Source: CANLBN01 sp047638515 (lineage in GTDB: Bacteria > Pseudomonadota > Gammaproteobacteria > Pseudomonadales > Cellvibrionaceae). Taken from it: a stretch of 5,736 nucleotides of DNA. Each line of letters begins with the position of its first letter. Within the stretch, counting starts at the first letter, position 1. The stretch is taken from assembly GCA_047638515.1 (NCBI GenBank), contig JBLIME010000173.1, forward strand, positions 1 through 5,736. The letters are read 5' to 3'. Below, piece by piece: positions 1 through 5,699 of the stretch. The notes under the pieces were generated by a model, which worked only from the letters and a program-made list of their open reading frames with translations, searched no databases and was not told the origin of the DNA. A program made the position numbers and the translations under genes.

Positions 1-1
1 G

Positions 2-574
2 TTTAGGAATAATATTGTTAAAGCAAAGTTCTATGGCGAAATGCGAGTTCCCCAAGCTGGGCAGTTCGTGCAAAGCGTCAAGCAGGGTGGGGTAGAGGTA
101 GAAGAGTTGGTTCTACAGGATATTGCTGCTGATATTGTCGAGGGTATGGAAGACGACGTACTTTATTTTATTGGCTCAGGGAAAACAACCTTGGCTATTA
201 TGGATGAACTACAACTTGAAAATACCTTGTTAGGCATCGACGTGATTCTCAATCATCAGTTGTTAAAAAATGATGTGAGTGAATCTGATATTTTAGCTTT
301 CCTTGACCAATATCCTGGCAAGGCCGTCATTAGTGTTATTGGGGGCCAAGGTCATATTATTGGTCGTGGTAACCAGCAACTAAGCGCCGCCGTGCTCAAA
401 AAATTAGGCAAAGGTAATCTTAAAGTGATTGCGACTAAAGCAAAAATAAGCGCTTTAGCAGGACGTCCGTTGATTGTTGATTCTGGTGATAATGATCTCG
501 ATTCTGAATTCAGTGGCACGATAGAGGTGACCACCGGATTTAAAGATTATATTATTTATCCTGTCGGTTTCTAA
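2..574 (+). CDS. ATP-NAD kinase family protein (COG3199/AcoX-like), C-terminal part, 5' end outside window
   Basis: The reading frame is open from the left edge, so this is the last 190 or so residues of a longer protein; the ATG at 41 is internal. The family usually runs to about 370 residues. The visible part has its C-terminal signatures: a glycine/threonine-rich GSGKTT loop followed by LLGIDVI, then VISVIGGQGHIIGRGNQQLS, then KVIATKAKISALAGRPLIVD, SGDNDLD and a final VTTGFKDYIIYPVGF. Family knowledge suggests phosphorylation of NAD (or a related nucleotide) with ATP or polyphosphate in the cytoplasm, but members are mostly predicted rather than tested, and the N-terminal nucleotide-binding half cannot be inspected here. 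The GSGKTT loop resembles a P-loop but lacks the glycine expected four residues before GK, so it is not a Walker A motif. The stop codon overlaps the next gene's start by one base, which implies one operon. Family assignment is fairly secure; the substrate is not. Confidence 0.85.
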   Translation, partial: FRNNIVKAKFYGEMRVPQAGQFVQSVKQGGVEVEELVLQDIAADIVEGMEDDVLYFIGSGKTTLAIMDELQLENTLLGIDVILNHQLLKNDVSESDILAFLDQYPGKAVISVIGGQGHIIGRGNQQLSAAVLKKLGKGNLKVIATKAKISALAGRPLIVDSGDNDLDSEFSGTIEVTTGFKDYIIYPVGF

Positions 575-576
575 TG
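572..576 (+). promoter_or_regulatory. TAATG stop/start overlap (translational coupling site)
   Basis: The kinase-family gene stops with TAA at 572-574 and the nuclease starts with ATG at 574-576, sharing one A. The bases just upstream (CCTGTCGGTTTC) contain no recognisable Shine-Dalgarno sequence. The nuclease is therefore probably translated mainly by ribosomes terminating on the upstream gene. The overlap is seen directly; the coupling is inferred. It also supports 574 as the true start, because the next in-frame ATG (643) would remove the positively charged front of the signal peptide. Confidence 0.6.
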
Positions 577-2565
577 TCTAGCGACGTACTAAAATGTATT
601 AATAGCGTTTATCGAGCAGTCTTACCTAGCATTAGCATTATCATGATCGGCATAAGCGCTAGCTTAGGTTTCAGCAACCCAGTATTGGCTTCAACCAATG
701 GTTGGTTGGGCGCATGTGGTGATTTGAATGCTAAAAATTTTTATCCGATTAGCGATATTCAAGGGGCTGGATTTACCTCGCCATTAATCGGGCGCCGTGT
801 CATTACCGAAGGGGTTGTGACATTAGTTTTACAGGGCAGTCATCAATATCGAGGCTTTTGGCTGCAGCAACAAGACTCCCCTAATACTCCAAATAAAGCA
901 TCAGCGTCTAAATCCAAAGGCATCTTTGTTTACCACCAAGGCCAACCGGTAAAGTCAGGACAAAGCGTTCGTTTATCTGCGCGAGTCGAAGAATATAAGG
1001 GCCTCACCGAAGTTAAGAAAATTAAGGCCCTAAAAATCTGTGCTCGCGGTCTTGAACTCCCTAAAGCAGAGACGATTCTTTTGCCAGTGTCTTCTTTGTT
1101 GCAACTTGAAGCCAAAGAAGGGATGCGAATAATACTGCCTCAAGAGTTGGTCATCAGTGACTTGCACGGCGCAGGTTATGGATTAGGACATTATGGTCAG
1201 TTCGCGGTCTCATCTCAGTTGCACCGCCAACCTACCGAGTTATGGACAGCAGCTCAGTTGAGAAACGGTAAGGCAGGTGCGCTACTAAAAAAAGAATTGG
1301 ACTATTTATTAATCGACGATGGCAGCGCCAAGGCTTTTCCTAAGTTTATTCCTTATCCTACCTCAGAAGGGTTTTCGGTGGAAAATCCTATCCGAGTCAG
1401 CGATCGAGTGAGTCATGTTGCAGGTATTTTGCACGCCTATGATGATCACTACCTGGTTATTCCAGAAAATACGGCGGCCATCTCCATCCAAACGGCTTAT
1501 CCCAGAACTAAAACCCCACGCATTGCAAAAAATTCAAACTTGATTATCGCCAGTATGAATCTAGGAAATTATTTTAATGGTGATGGTAAAAATAATAAAC
1601 AGAATAATGCCGGATTTCCAAGCACTCGGGGGGCGAAAAGTATGGCTGGGTTTACTGTGCAAACTGACAAAATAGTCTCCGCGCTGGTGGCAATGGATGC
1701 CGATATCATTGCGCTGATGGAAGTTGAAAACGATGGTTATGGTAAATATTCAGCGATAAACAGTTTAACTCAAGCGCTGAATGAAAAAATTAAGGCGAGC
1801 CAACAATCTCAATCGAAATCTCAATCGAAATCTCAATCAAAGTTACTGTACCGCTATGTAAAGCCCGCTAGTAATCAATTAATACAAGGTAAGTTAGGTC
1901 GAGATGTTATTGCAGTCGGATTCTTGTATCGGCCAGAGACCGTATCGCTTAGCGGAGCGGCTAGGGTATTAGATACTCGTCGTTCAAAAAACGCCTTATT
2001 TAATGATCGCCGCAACCGACCCAGTTTAATTCAAACGTTTAAATTTAAGCAGCAGAGTTTTGTTATTGCGGTCAATCACTTTAAATCGAAGGGCAGCCCT
2101 TGTCATGAAGTCGAAGTTGATACTTTACAGGGCAACTGCAATGTAACCCGTTATCGTGCGGCGCTGGCTTTGGCAGAGTTTTTAAAGCAAGCAGATTATG
2201 CATCACTGCCAATACTTATCTTGGGAGACCTTAATGCTTATAGCCAAGAAGAGCCGTTATTAGCCTTGTATGATGCTGGTTTTTTAAACTTAAAGTATGC
2301 GACTCATCTTTTACATAAAACATCTCTGAGCTTTTCATATAGCTTCTCATATAGCTTTAGGGGCTTGCTTGGCAACCTTGATCACGCTTTAGCGAACTCG
2401 GAGTTTCTTCCCGTTATAAAAAGCGTCGACAGCTGGCACATTAATTCGTTAGAAGATGTTTTATTAGATTACAATACGAATGGCAGCCCAGATAGGGTTC
2501 GCTCATCTGACCACGATCCGGTGATCTTGGGCATACAGTTTCCTGAGCCTCGCCCTTTAAATTAG
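574..2565 (+). CDS. ExeM/NucH-type extracellular endonuclease (EEP superfamily), secreted
   Basis: This 663-residue protein is predicted to be exported and to cut phosphodiester bonds in extracellular DNA, possibly RNA. Residues 1-39 look like a Sec signal peptide: K7 and R14, a hydrophobic core at about 17-33, and a likely cut after VLA (37-39). From about 48 to 160 there is an OB-fold-like region typical of this family (CGD, IQGAGFTSPLIG, EGVV, GFWLQQQD). Residues 160-315 contain EGM..ILPQELV, YGLGHYGQ and QPTELW, also family-typical. The EEP domain (about 322-657) has all expected active-site motifs: N329 in ASMNLGNYFN, E383 in ALMEVEN, H502 in NHFKSKG, D552/N554 in LGDLNAY, D603-H604 in LDHALANS and D646-H647 in SSDHDP. 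No N-terminal lamin-tail domain or C-terminal membrane/sorting anchor is visible, so the mature enzyme should be soluble. Two in-frame 12-bp repeats interrupt the EEP domain. Family assignment is strong; the exact substrate is unknown. Confidence 0.93.
   Translation: MSSDVLKCINSVYRAVLPSISIIMIGISASLGFSNPVLASTNGWLGACGDLNAKNFYPISDIQGAGFTSPLIGRRVITEGVVTLVLQGSHQYRGFWLQQQDSPNTPNKASASKSKGIFVYHQGQPVKSGQSVRLSARVEEYKGLTEVKKIKALKICARGLELPKAETILLPVSSLLQLEAKEGMRIILPQELVISDLHGAGYGLGHYGQFAVSSQLHRQPTELWTAAQLRNGKAGALLKKELDYLLIDDGSAKAFPKFIPYPTSEGFSVENPIRVSDRVSHVAGILHAYDDHYLVIPENTAAISIQTAYPRTKTPRIAKNSNLIIASMNLGNYFNGDGKNNKQNNAGFPSTRGAKSMAGFTVQTDKIVSALVAMDADIIALMEVENDGYGKYSAINSLTQALNEKIKASQQSQSKSQSKSQSKLLYRYVKPASNQLIQGKLGRDVIAVGFLYRPETVSLSGAARVLDTRRSKNALFNDRRNRPSLIQTFKFKQQSFVIAVNHFKSKGSPCHEVEVDTLQGNCNVTRYRAALALAEFLKQADYASLPILILGDLNAYSQEEPLLALYDAGFLNLKYATHLLHKTSLSFSYSFSYSFRGLLGNLDHALANSEFLPVIKSVDSWHINSLEDVLLDYNTNGSPDRVRSSDHDPVILGIQFPEPRPLN
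1807..1842 (+). repeat. Three tandem copies of a 12-bp repeat encoding SQSK
   Basis: The unit TCTCAATCGAAA occurs at 1807-1818 and 1819-1830 exactly, and at 1831-1842 as TCTCAATCAAAG (two changes). It is in frame and encodes residues 412-423 of the nuclease as SQSK three times. It sits between the ALMEVEN motif and the following RYVKPAS strand, so probably in a surface loop. Because the unit is a multiple of three, copy-number changes would not shift the frame. Confidence 0.9.
2329..2358 (+). repeat. 12-bp tandem repeat encoding SFSY, two copies plus a half copy
   Basis: AGCTTTTCATAT (2329-2340) is followed by AGCTTCTCATAT (2341-2352, one change) and the half copy AGCTTT (2353-2358). It encodes SFSYSFSYSF at residues 586-595 of the nuclease. 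It lies directly ahead of RGLLGNLDHALA, where relatives typically carry a single YSYxFxG-like segment before the LDH motif. It therefore looks like a local duplication of a conserved segment rather than an unrelated insertion. Confidence 0.85.
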
Positions 2566-2580
2566 CTCTTTAAATTAGTC
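2555..2580. repeat. 13-bp tandem duplication spanning the two convergent stop codons
   Basis: CTTTAAATTAGCT (2555-2567) is followed at once by CTTTAAATTAGTC (2568-2580); the first 11 bases are identical. The first copy carries the nuclease stop (TAG, 2563-2565). The second carries, on the minus strand, the TatD-family stop (TAA, complement of 2575-2577). The intergenic space is 9 bp and holds no GC-rich stem or T-run, so no intrinsic terminator separates the convergent genes. Confidence 0.8.
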
Positions 2581-3393
2581 CTTAAAGAAAGTCTCGATCG
2601 AGTTTTTATAGCACTGTCTTAAGACGTCTTCGACGTTTAGGCCTTTTACCTCTGCAATTTTCTCGGCAATAAACGGCAAATAGCAGGGCGCATTTTCTTT
2701 ACCGCGATACGGCATGGGCGTTAAAAAAGGCGAGTCGGTTTCTAATAGCAGCTTTTCTAGCGGTGTATCCGCCACGACTTCACGGACGTTATCGGCTTTA
2801 CCAAATGTCACTATGCCATTGATCCCTAAATTAAACCCTTGGCCAACACAGAAGCGCGCTAACGCCATTCCGGAAGTAAAGCTGTGGATAACGCCTTTCT
2901 TGGCCATTTGCGGCGCAAAGTTGCTTAAAATAGCTTGGGTATCTTCATCGGCTTCGCGGGTATGAATCACCACCGGCAGTTCATAATCGACGGCTATTTG
3001 TAATTGGCGTTCAAAGACATCCCGTTGAATTTTTCGATCCGCGTTATCGTAGAAATAATCCAAGCCGATTTCACCTACTGCGCGCAGCTTAGGACTGCGG
3101 TTAGCCGGTGCGAGCTTCTGGCGAATAATAGCTTCGACATCATCATTGTAGAGTTCGGCATCGTGGGGATGAATGCCTAACGTGCCATAAACATCGTCAT
3201 GATTCTCTGTTAACGCGATGACTTTTTCTAGATTGTCGGGGGAGACGGCGATGGTCATAAAGCGTTCCACACCCAGCAAGCGTGCTTTTGCTAGAATCTC
3301 TTCCGTTGAACCCTCTTTCAGATAATCCAAATGAAAGTGGGTTTCAATGATGGGGAGCTGATAATTAGGGATGTCGCGCTTAGTCTTGGCCAT
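2575..3393 (-). CDS. TatD family metal-dependent hydrolase (YcfH-like subgroup)
   Basis: This 272-residue protein is a TIM-barrel amidohydrolase-type enzyme of the TatD family. Studied relatives are cytoplasmic Mg-dependent 3'-5' DNases, some acting on RNA or in DNA repair. All metal-site residues expected for the family are visible: H19 and H21 in ETHFHLD, E108 in AVGEIGLDYF, H144 in VVIHTREADED, H170 in GVIHSFTSG and D220 in LLLETDSPFLTP. The INGIVTF segment and the late PYRGKENAP match the YcfH-like subgroup better than TatD proper, so no symbol is given. Length is near the usual 255-270. The N-terminus has about ten more residues than usual before the first metal motif; no other ATG lies between, so 3393 is kept although no clear ribosome-binding site precedes it. 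The gene is downstream of the alkylsulfatase on the same strand and convergent with the secreted nuclease. The first motif reads ETHFHLD rather than the common D-[ST]-H-C-H-[LF]-D; both histidines are kept. Confidence 0.94.
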   Translation of the reverse strand: MAKTKRDIPNYQLPIIETHFHLDYLKEGSTEEILAKARLLGVERFMTIAVSPDNLEKVIALTENHDDVYGTLGIHPHDAELYNDDVEAIIRQKLAPANRSPKLRAVGEIGLDYFYDNADRKIQRDVFERQLQIAVDYELPVVIHTREADEDTQAILSNFAPQMAKKGVIHSFTSGMALARFCVGQGFNLGINGIVTFGKADNVREVVADTPLEKLLLETDSPFLTPMPYRGKENAPCYLPFIAEKIAEVKGLNVEDVLRQCYKNSIETFFKD

Positions 3394-3432
3394 AATGCTA
3401 TTGTGCTAAAGAAGCAGTCTCAGTAAATCTAA

Positions 3433-3459
3433 AAGCCTATTCTAGCAAAAAATAGGCTT
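3433..3459 (-). terminator. Hairpin after the alkylsulfatase gene, weak candidate terminator
   Basis: The arms AAGCCTATT (3433-3441) and AATAGGCTT (3451-3459) are perfect 9-bp inverted repeats with a 9-base spacer. The hairpin lies 27 bp beyond the sulfatase stop in the direction of transcription. On the minus strand the second arm leads into CTTTTAGATTT, a short and broken T-run, and the stem has only three G-C pairs. It may terminate part of the sulfatase transcripts and let the rest read into tatD. On the plus strand there is no T-run after it. Confidence 0.4.
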
Positions 3460-3468
3460 ATGCATCAA
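3439..3468 (-). promoter_or_regulatory. Possible sigma70-type promoter for the TatD-family gene
   Basis: Read on the minus strand, TTGATG (complement of 3463-3468; 4 of 6 to TTGACA) is followed after 18 bp by TAGAAT (complement of 3439-3444; 5 of 6 to TATAAT). The start codon is about 45 bp downstream. The -10 element sits inside one arm of the hairpin at 3433-3459. Such matches are not rare in AT-rich gaps, so this is a candidate only. Confidence 0.3.
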
Positions 3469-3485
3469 AGGCGCAGTGAATATCT

Positions 3486-5528
3486 CTACGGGACTACGAT
3501 ATTGAAATTTCCCATTGGGCGATCAAATAAGCTTAAGAAGCCCAGTAGATCAAGCTTACTGCCATCAATGGTTAGATCATCAGAGAACAGTGTTTTCTTC
3601 AAACCTGCTTTGCCAATGAGCATATCGATAAAGAGTTTATGCTTTACATTGAGGGTGGCGTTAATAGGGCCAGCTGTTTTGTTCTGCCACGACTCTGAAC
3701 TCTGGTGATACAGCACAGAGTTTTCTAAGTTCAGTACGTAGCTAAGGTTCTTGTCGGTAAAGTTGATCTTAATCGCATAGTCTTTGCCTTCAGCTTTCGG
3801 ACCGTTTAAGCGTATCGATAAGGTATCAAAGAAACGTTCTACCGGTGTTTCTAGTAGAACTTCGCGCATTAGGGCGATATCAATGCCTTGGTCAGGGCCA
3901 CCATGGCGCAGTTCATAAGCTGCTGATAAGTAAACATCACGCCAAGGGGCAGACTCTGCTTGATAGCCAAGTTGATCGTAGGTTTTTGCTAATAAGGCTT
4001 TAGCTTCTTTATGATCAGGGTCAGAGAATACCGCTTTGTTGAGTAATTCTGCTACCCAGCGATAAGCCCCTGCATCTTCTTCTGCCTGATCAAAGGCGAT
4101 CTGCGCCTGTGCGACGACTTGCTCAATGCCACCCATTAATTTGATATAACGCTGGGCACTATTCTGTGGGGGTAATGGATCAAGATTGGCGGGGTTAGCG
4201 TCGTACCAGCCTAAGTAATTTTGGTACACGGCTTTGGCATTATGTTTAAGCGTGCCGTAATAGCCTCGGTTTGGAAATGAGGTGCGTAATTTTTCAGGTA
4301 AGGTGATTTCTTCAGCCAATTCATTGGGCGTAGCACCGCCATTCAATAAGCGCACGCTTTGATCGTGAATGTATTTATAACCATCACGTTGAAGTTTTAA
4401 GAAATTTTGAATCTTGTCTTGCCCCCACATTGGCCAGTGGTGGCTACCAAAGTAAATATCTGCACCGGCAAAGCGATTACGCGCTTGCTCGATATAGCCA
4501 CTCCACTTTAAGGCATCACGTACTTTTGCGCCGCGTAGGGTGTATAAGTTGTGCATGTTACGAGAAACAACTTCTGCGCCGCAGAACGCTTTGTGATCGG
4601 GTAGGTAAAAAGTGAACTCAGCAGGGGCTTCTGAACCGGGTGTAAACTGAAATTCAATATTAACCCCGTCCACTTTTAATACGGGAGTTTGGTGGTTTAC
4701 CAGCTCGGTAGGTTCTAATATTCCAAAGCGACCAAACGCCGGGCCTTTGCCTAAGCCTGAGCCAATGTGACCACGCTCTGTTCTGGGGAGATATTTACCA
4801 TACATGTACATCGAACGTCGGCTCATGGCAGTTCCGGCAATGATATTTTCGCTGGTCGCTTCTTCCATAAAACCTTCTGGGGCGATTACTCGAATACCTT
4901 GTTGTTTAACTTGCTCGGCCGTTACTAAGCCCAATGCACCGCCAAAATGATCAATATGGCTGTGAGTGAATAAAATGGCGCTAATAGGTTTGCTGCCTAA
5001 GTGTTTTTGGGCAAAGTCGAAGGCAAATTGTGAGGTCTCTTTGGCCGTTAAGGGATCAACAACAATCCAACCGCTATCGCCTTCAATTAACGTCATGTTG
5101 GCCAGATCAAATCCTCGCAGCTGATAAATGCCGTCACTGACTTTGAATAGGCCATGAATATTATTTAAATTGGCTTGGCGCCATAGGCTGGGGTTTATAC
5201 TGGCGGGGGCATTACCGTTAACTCCGCTGTATTGCATAAACGTGTAAGCGTCCATGTCCCAAACTGGTTCACCTTCGGCATTGTTGATGACTAGGGAATC
5301 TAGGCTAGCGATTAAGCCACGTTTAGCATCCTTAAAATCTTGCTGATTACTAAAAGGAAGTTGTTCGATGACCGCTTTATTGGCTTTTATGGTGGCTGTG
5401 CTAGGCGCCGTATGGCCGTGCTGATCGGCGTTTTGATCCAGTATTAGGGTCGTATTGCTATCGCTGCAAGCGGTGAGTTGTGCGATGGTGAGTATCGAAA
5501 AAAATGCGCTTACTAGAGGTTTTATCAT
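3486..5528 (-). CDS. Alkyl/aryl-sulfatase, SdsA1-like MBL-fold enzyme, predicted lipoprotein
   Basis: This 680-residue enzyme is predicted to hydrolyse alkyl sulfate esters (SDS-like) to alcohol plus sulfate with a two-zinc centre. Residues 1-21 form a lipoprotein signal with lipobox LTAC (C21); the following serine favours the outer membrane rather than inner-membrane retention. A polar tether (about 22-50) leads into the MBL domain. Zinc ligands are visible: H189, H191, D193 and H194 in THSHIDHFGG, E300 in TPGSEAPAE, E319 in FCGAEVV and H364 (or H363) in FGSHHWPMWG. The family signature HNLYTLRGAKVRDALKWSGY is at 326-345. Residues about 380-540 match the helical dimerisation region (NYLGWYDANPANLDPLPP; SDPDHKEAKALLAKTYDQLG; ELRHG). 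From about 550 to the end lies the SCP2-like domain that in SdsA1 helps bind hydrophobic substrates. Length and domain order match the family. The start at 5528 is supported because it gives a complete lipoprotein signal, although the ribosome-binding site is weak. Nothing appears truncated or missing. Confidence 0.95.
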   Translation of the reverse strand: MIKPLVSAFFSILTIAQLTACSDSNTTLILDQNADQHGHTAPSTATIKANKAVIEQLPFSNQQDFKDAKRGLIASLDSLVINNAEGEPVWDMDAYTFMQYSGVNGNAPASINPSLWRQANLNNIHGLFKVSDGIYQLRGFDLANMTLIEGDSGWIVVDPLTAKETSQFAFDFAQKHLGSKPISAILFTHSHIDHFGGALGLVTAEQVKQQGIRVIAPEGFMEEATSENIIAGTAMSRRSMYMYGKYLPRTERGHIGSGLGKGPAFGRFGILEPTELVNHQTPVLKVDGVNIEFQFTPGSEAPAEFTFYLPDHKAFCGAEVVSRNMHNLYTLRGAKVRDALKWSGYIEQARNRFAGADIYFGSHHWPMWGQDKIQNFLKLQRDGYKYIHDQSVRLLNGGATPNELAEEITLPEKLRTSFPNRGYYGTLKHNAKAVYQNYLGWYDANPANLDPLPPQNSAQRYIKLMGGIEQVVAQAQIAFDQAEEDAGAYRWVAELLNKAVFSDPDHKEAKALLAKTYDQLGYQAESAPWRDVYLSAAYELRHGGPDQGIDIALMREVLLETPVERFFDTLSIRLNGPKAEGKDYAIKINFTDKNLSYVLNLENSVLYHQSSESWQNKTAGPINATLNVKHKLFIDMLIGKAGLKKTLFSDDLTIDGSKLDLLGFLSLFDRPMGNFNIVVP

Positions 5529-5568
5529 GTCGGTTCATGCTTTTATTGGTTGTTATAGCCGTTAGATA

Positions 5569-5585
5569 CAGTCTATTAATGACTG
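5569..5585. promoter_or_regulatory. CAGTC/GACTG inverted repeat, possible operator
   Basis: CAGTC (5569-5573) and GACTG (5581-5585) form a 5-bp inverted repeat with a 7-bp spacer, immediately downstream of the TATAAT element on the minus strand and so over the likely transcription start of the sulfatase gene. The same CAGTC core recurs upstream at 5620 and 5635. A regulator-binding site is plausible but unproven; the arms are short. Confidence 0.3.
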
Positions 5586-5586
5586 A

Positions 5587-5592
5587 ATTATA
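5587..5592 (-). promoter_or_regulatory. TATAAT -10 element of the putative sulfatase promoter
   Basis: The minus strand reads TATAAT (complement of ATTATA at 5587-5592), a perfect sigma70 -10 hexamer. It would give a leader of roughly 50 bases before the ATG at 5528. At 16-18 bp upstream there is no good -35 hexamer (the sequence is around AGGATA), as often seen at promoters that need an activator. This is the best promoter candidate in the 5529-5659 gap. Confidence 0.45.
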
Positions 5593-5619
5593 CGCGTGCA
5601 CAATAAAAATATCCTGTTC

Positions 5620-5642
5620 CAGTCAGACAAAAGTCAGTCAGA
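5620..5642. repeat. CAGTCAGA direct repeat, 15-bp period, upstream of the sulfatase promoter
   Basis: CAGTCAGA occurs at 5620-5627 and again at 5635-5642, 15 bp start to start, separated by CAAAAGT. With the -10 element at 5587-5592, the repeats fall at roughly -40 to -63 from the expected transcription start, where activators commonly bind. Together with the CAGTC/GACTG pair at 5569-5585 there are four copies of the core within 75 bp. SdsA in Pseudomonas is described as controlled by a LysR-type activator, SdsB, but no regulator gene is visible here, so the link is inference. Confidence 0.4.
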
Positions 5643-5659
5643 AATGGACAAAAATGTAT

Positions 5660-5696
5660 AAAAAAAGCCCAATGAATCAATTCATTGGGCTTTTTT
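5660..5696. terminator. Strong bidirectional rho-independent terminator
   Basis: GCCCAATGAA (5667-5676) and TTCATTGGGC (5681-5690) form a perfect 10-bp stem with loop TCAA. It is preceded by a run of seven A (5660-5666) and followed by six T (5691-5696), so it can act on either strand. Transcription of the sulfatase starts to its left and runs away from it, so the most likely user is a minus-strand gene entering from beyond the right edge. It also shields the sulfatase promoter from read-through. Confidence 0.85.
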
Positions 5697-5699
5697 GTC

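Noticed and set aside
41..43. ATG at 41 as the start of the first gene
   Set aside because: The frame is open to the left edge and the residues before it (ending KAKFYGE) join smoothly to a protein whose family is about twice as long.
165..190. GSGKTT as a Walker A ATP-binding loop in the kinase-family protein
   Set aside because: The first glycine of GxxxxGK[ST] is missing, and this position matches the family's own glycine/threonine-rich loop before LLGIDV.
643..645. Downstream ATG (M24) as the nuclease start
   Set aside because: It would leave a signal peptide with no positively charged front end, whereas 574 gives a complete one and a TAATG junction.
2568..2587. CTTTAA/TTAAAG inverted repeat at the convergent junction as a terminator
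   Set aside because: The arms are six A/T-rich bases with no T-run, and the sequence follows from the tandem duplication.
2714..2965. Plus-strand open frame inside the TatD-family gene, and similar frames at 352-534, 930-1115, 3460-3708 and 4430-4615
   Set aside because: They lie opposite or within well-supported genes with intact motifs, have no recognisable domain, and look like by-products of the coding strand.
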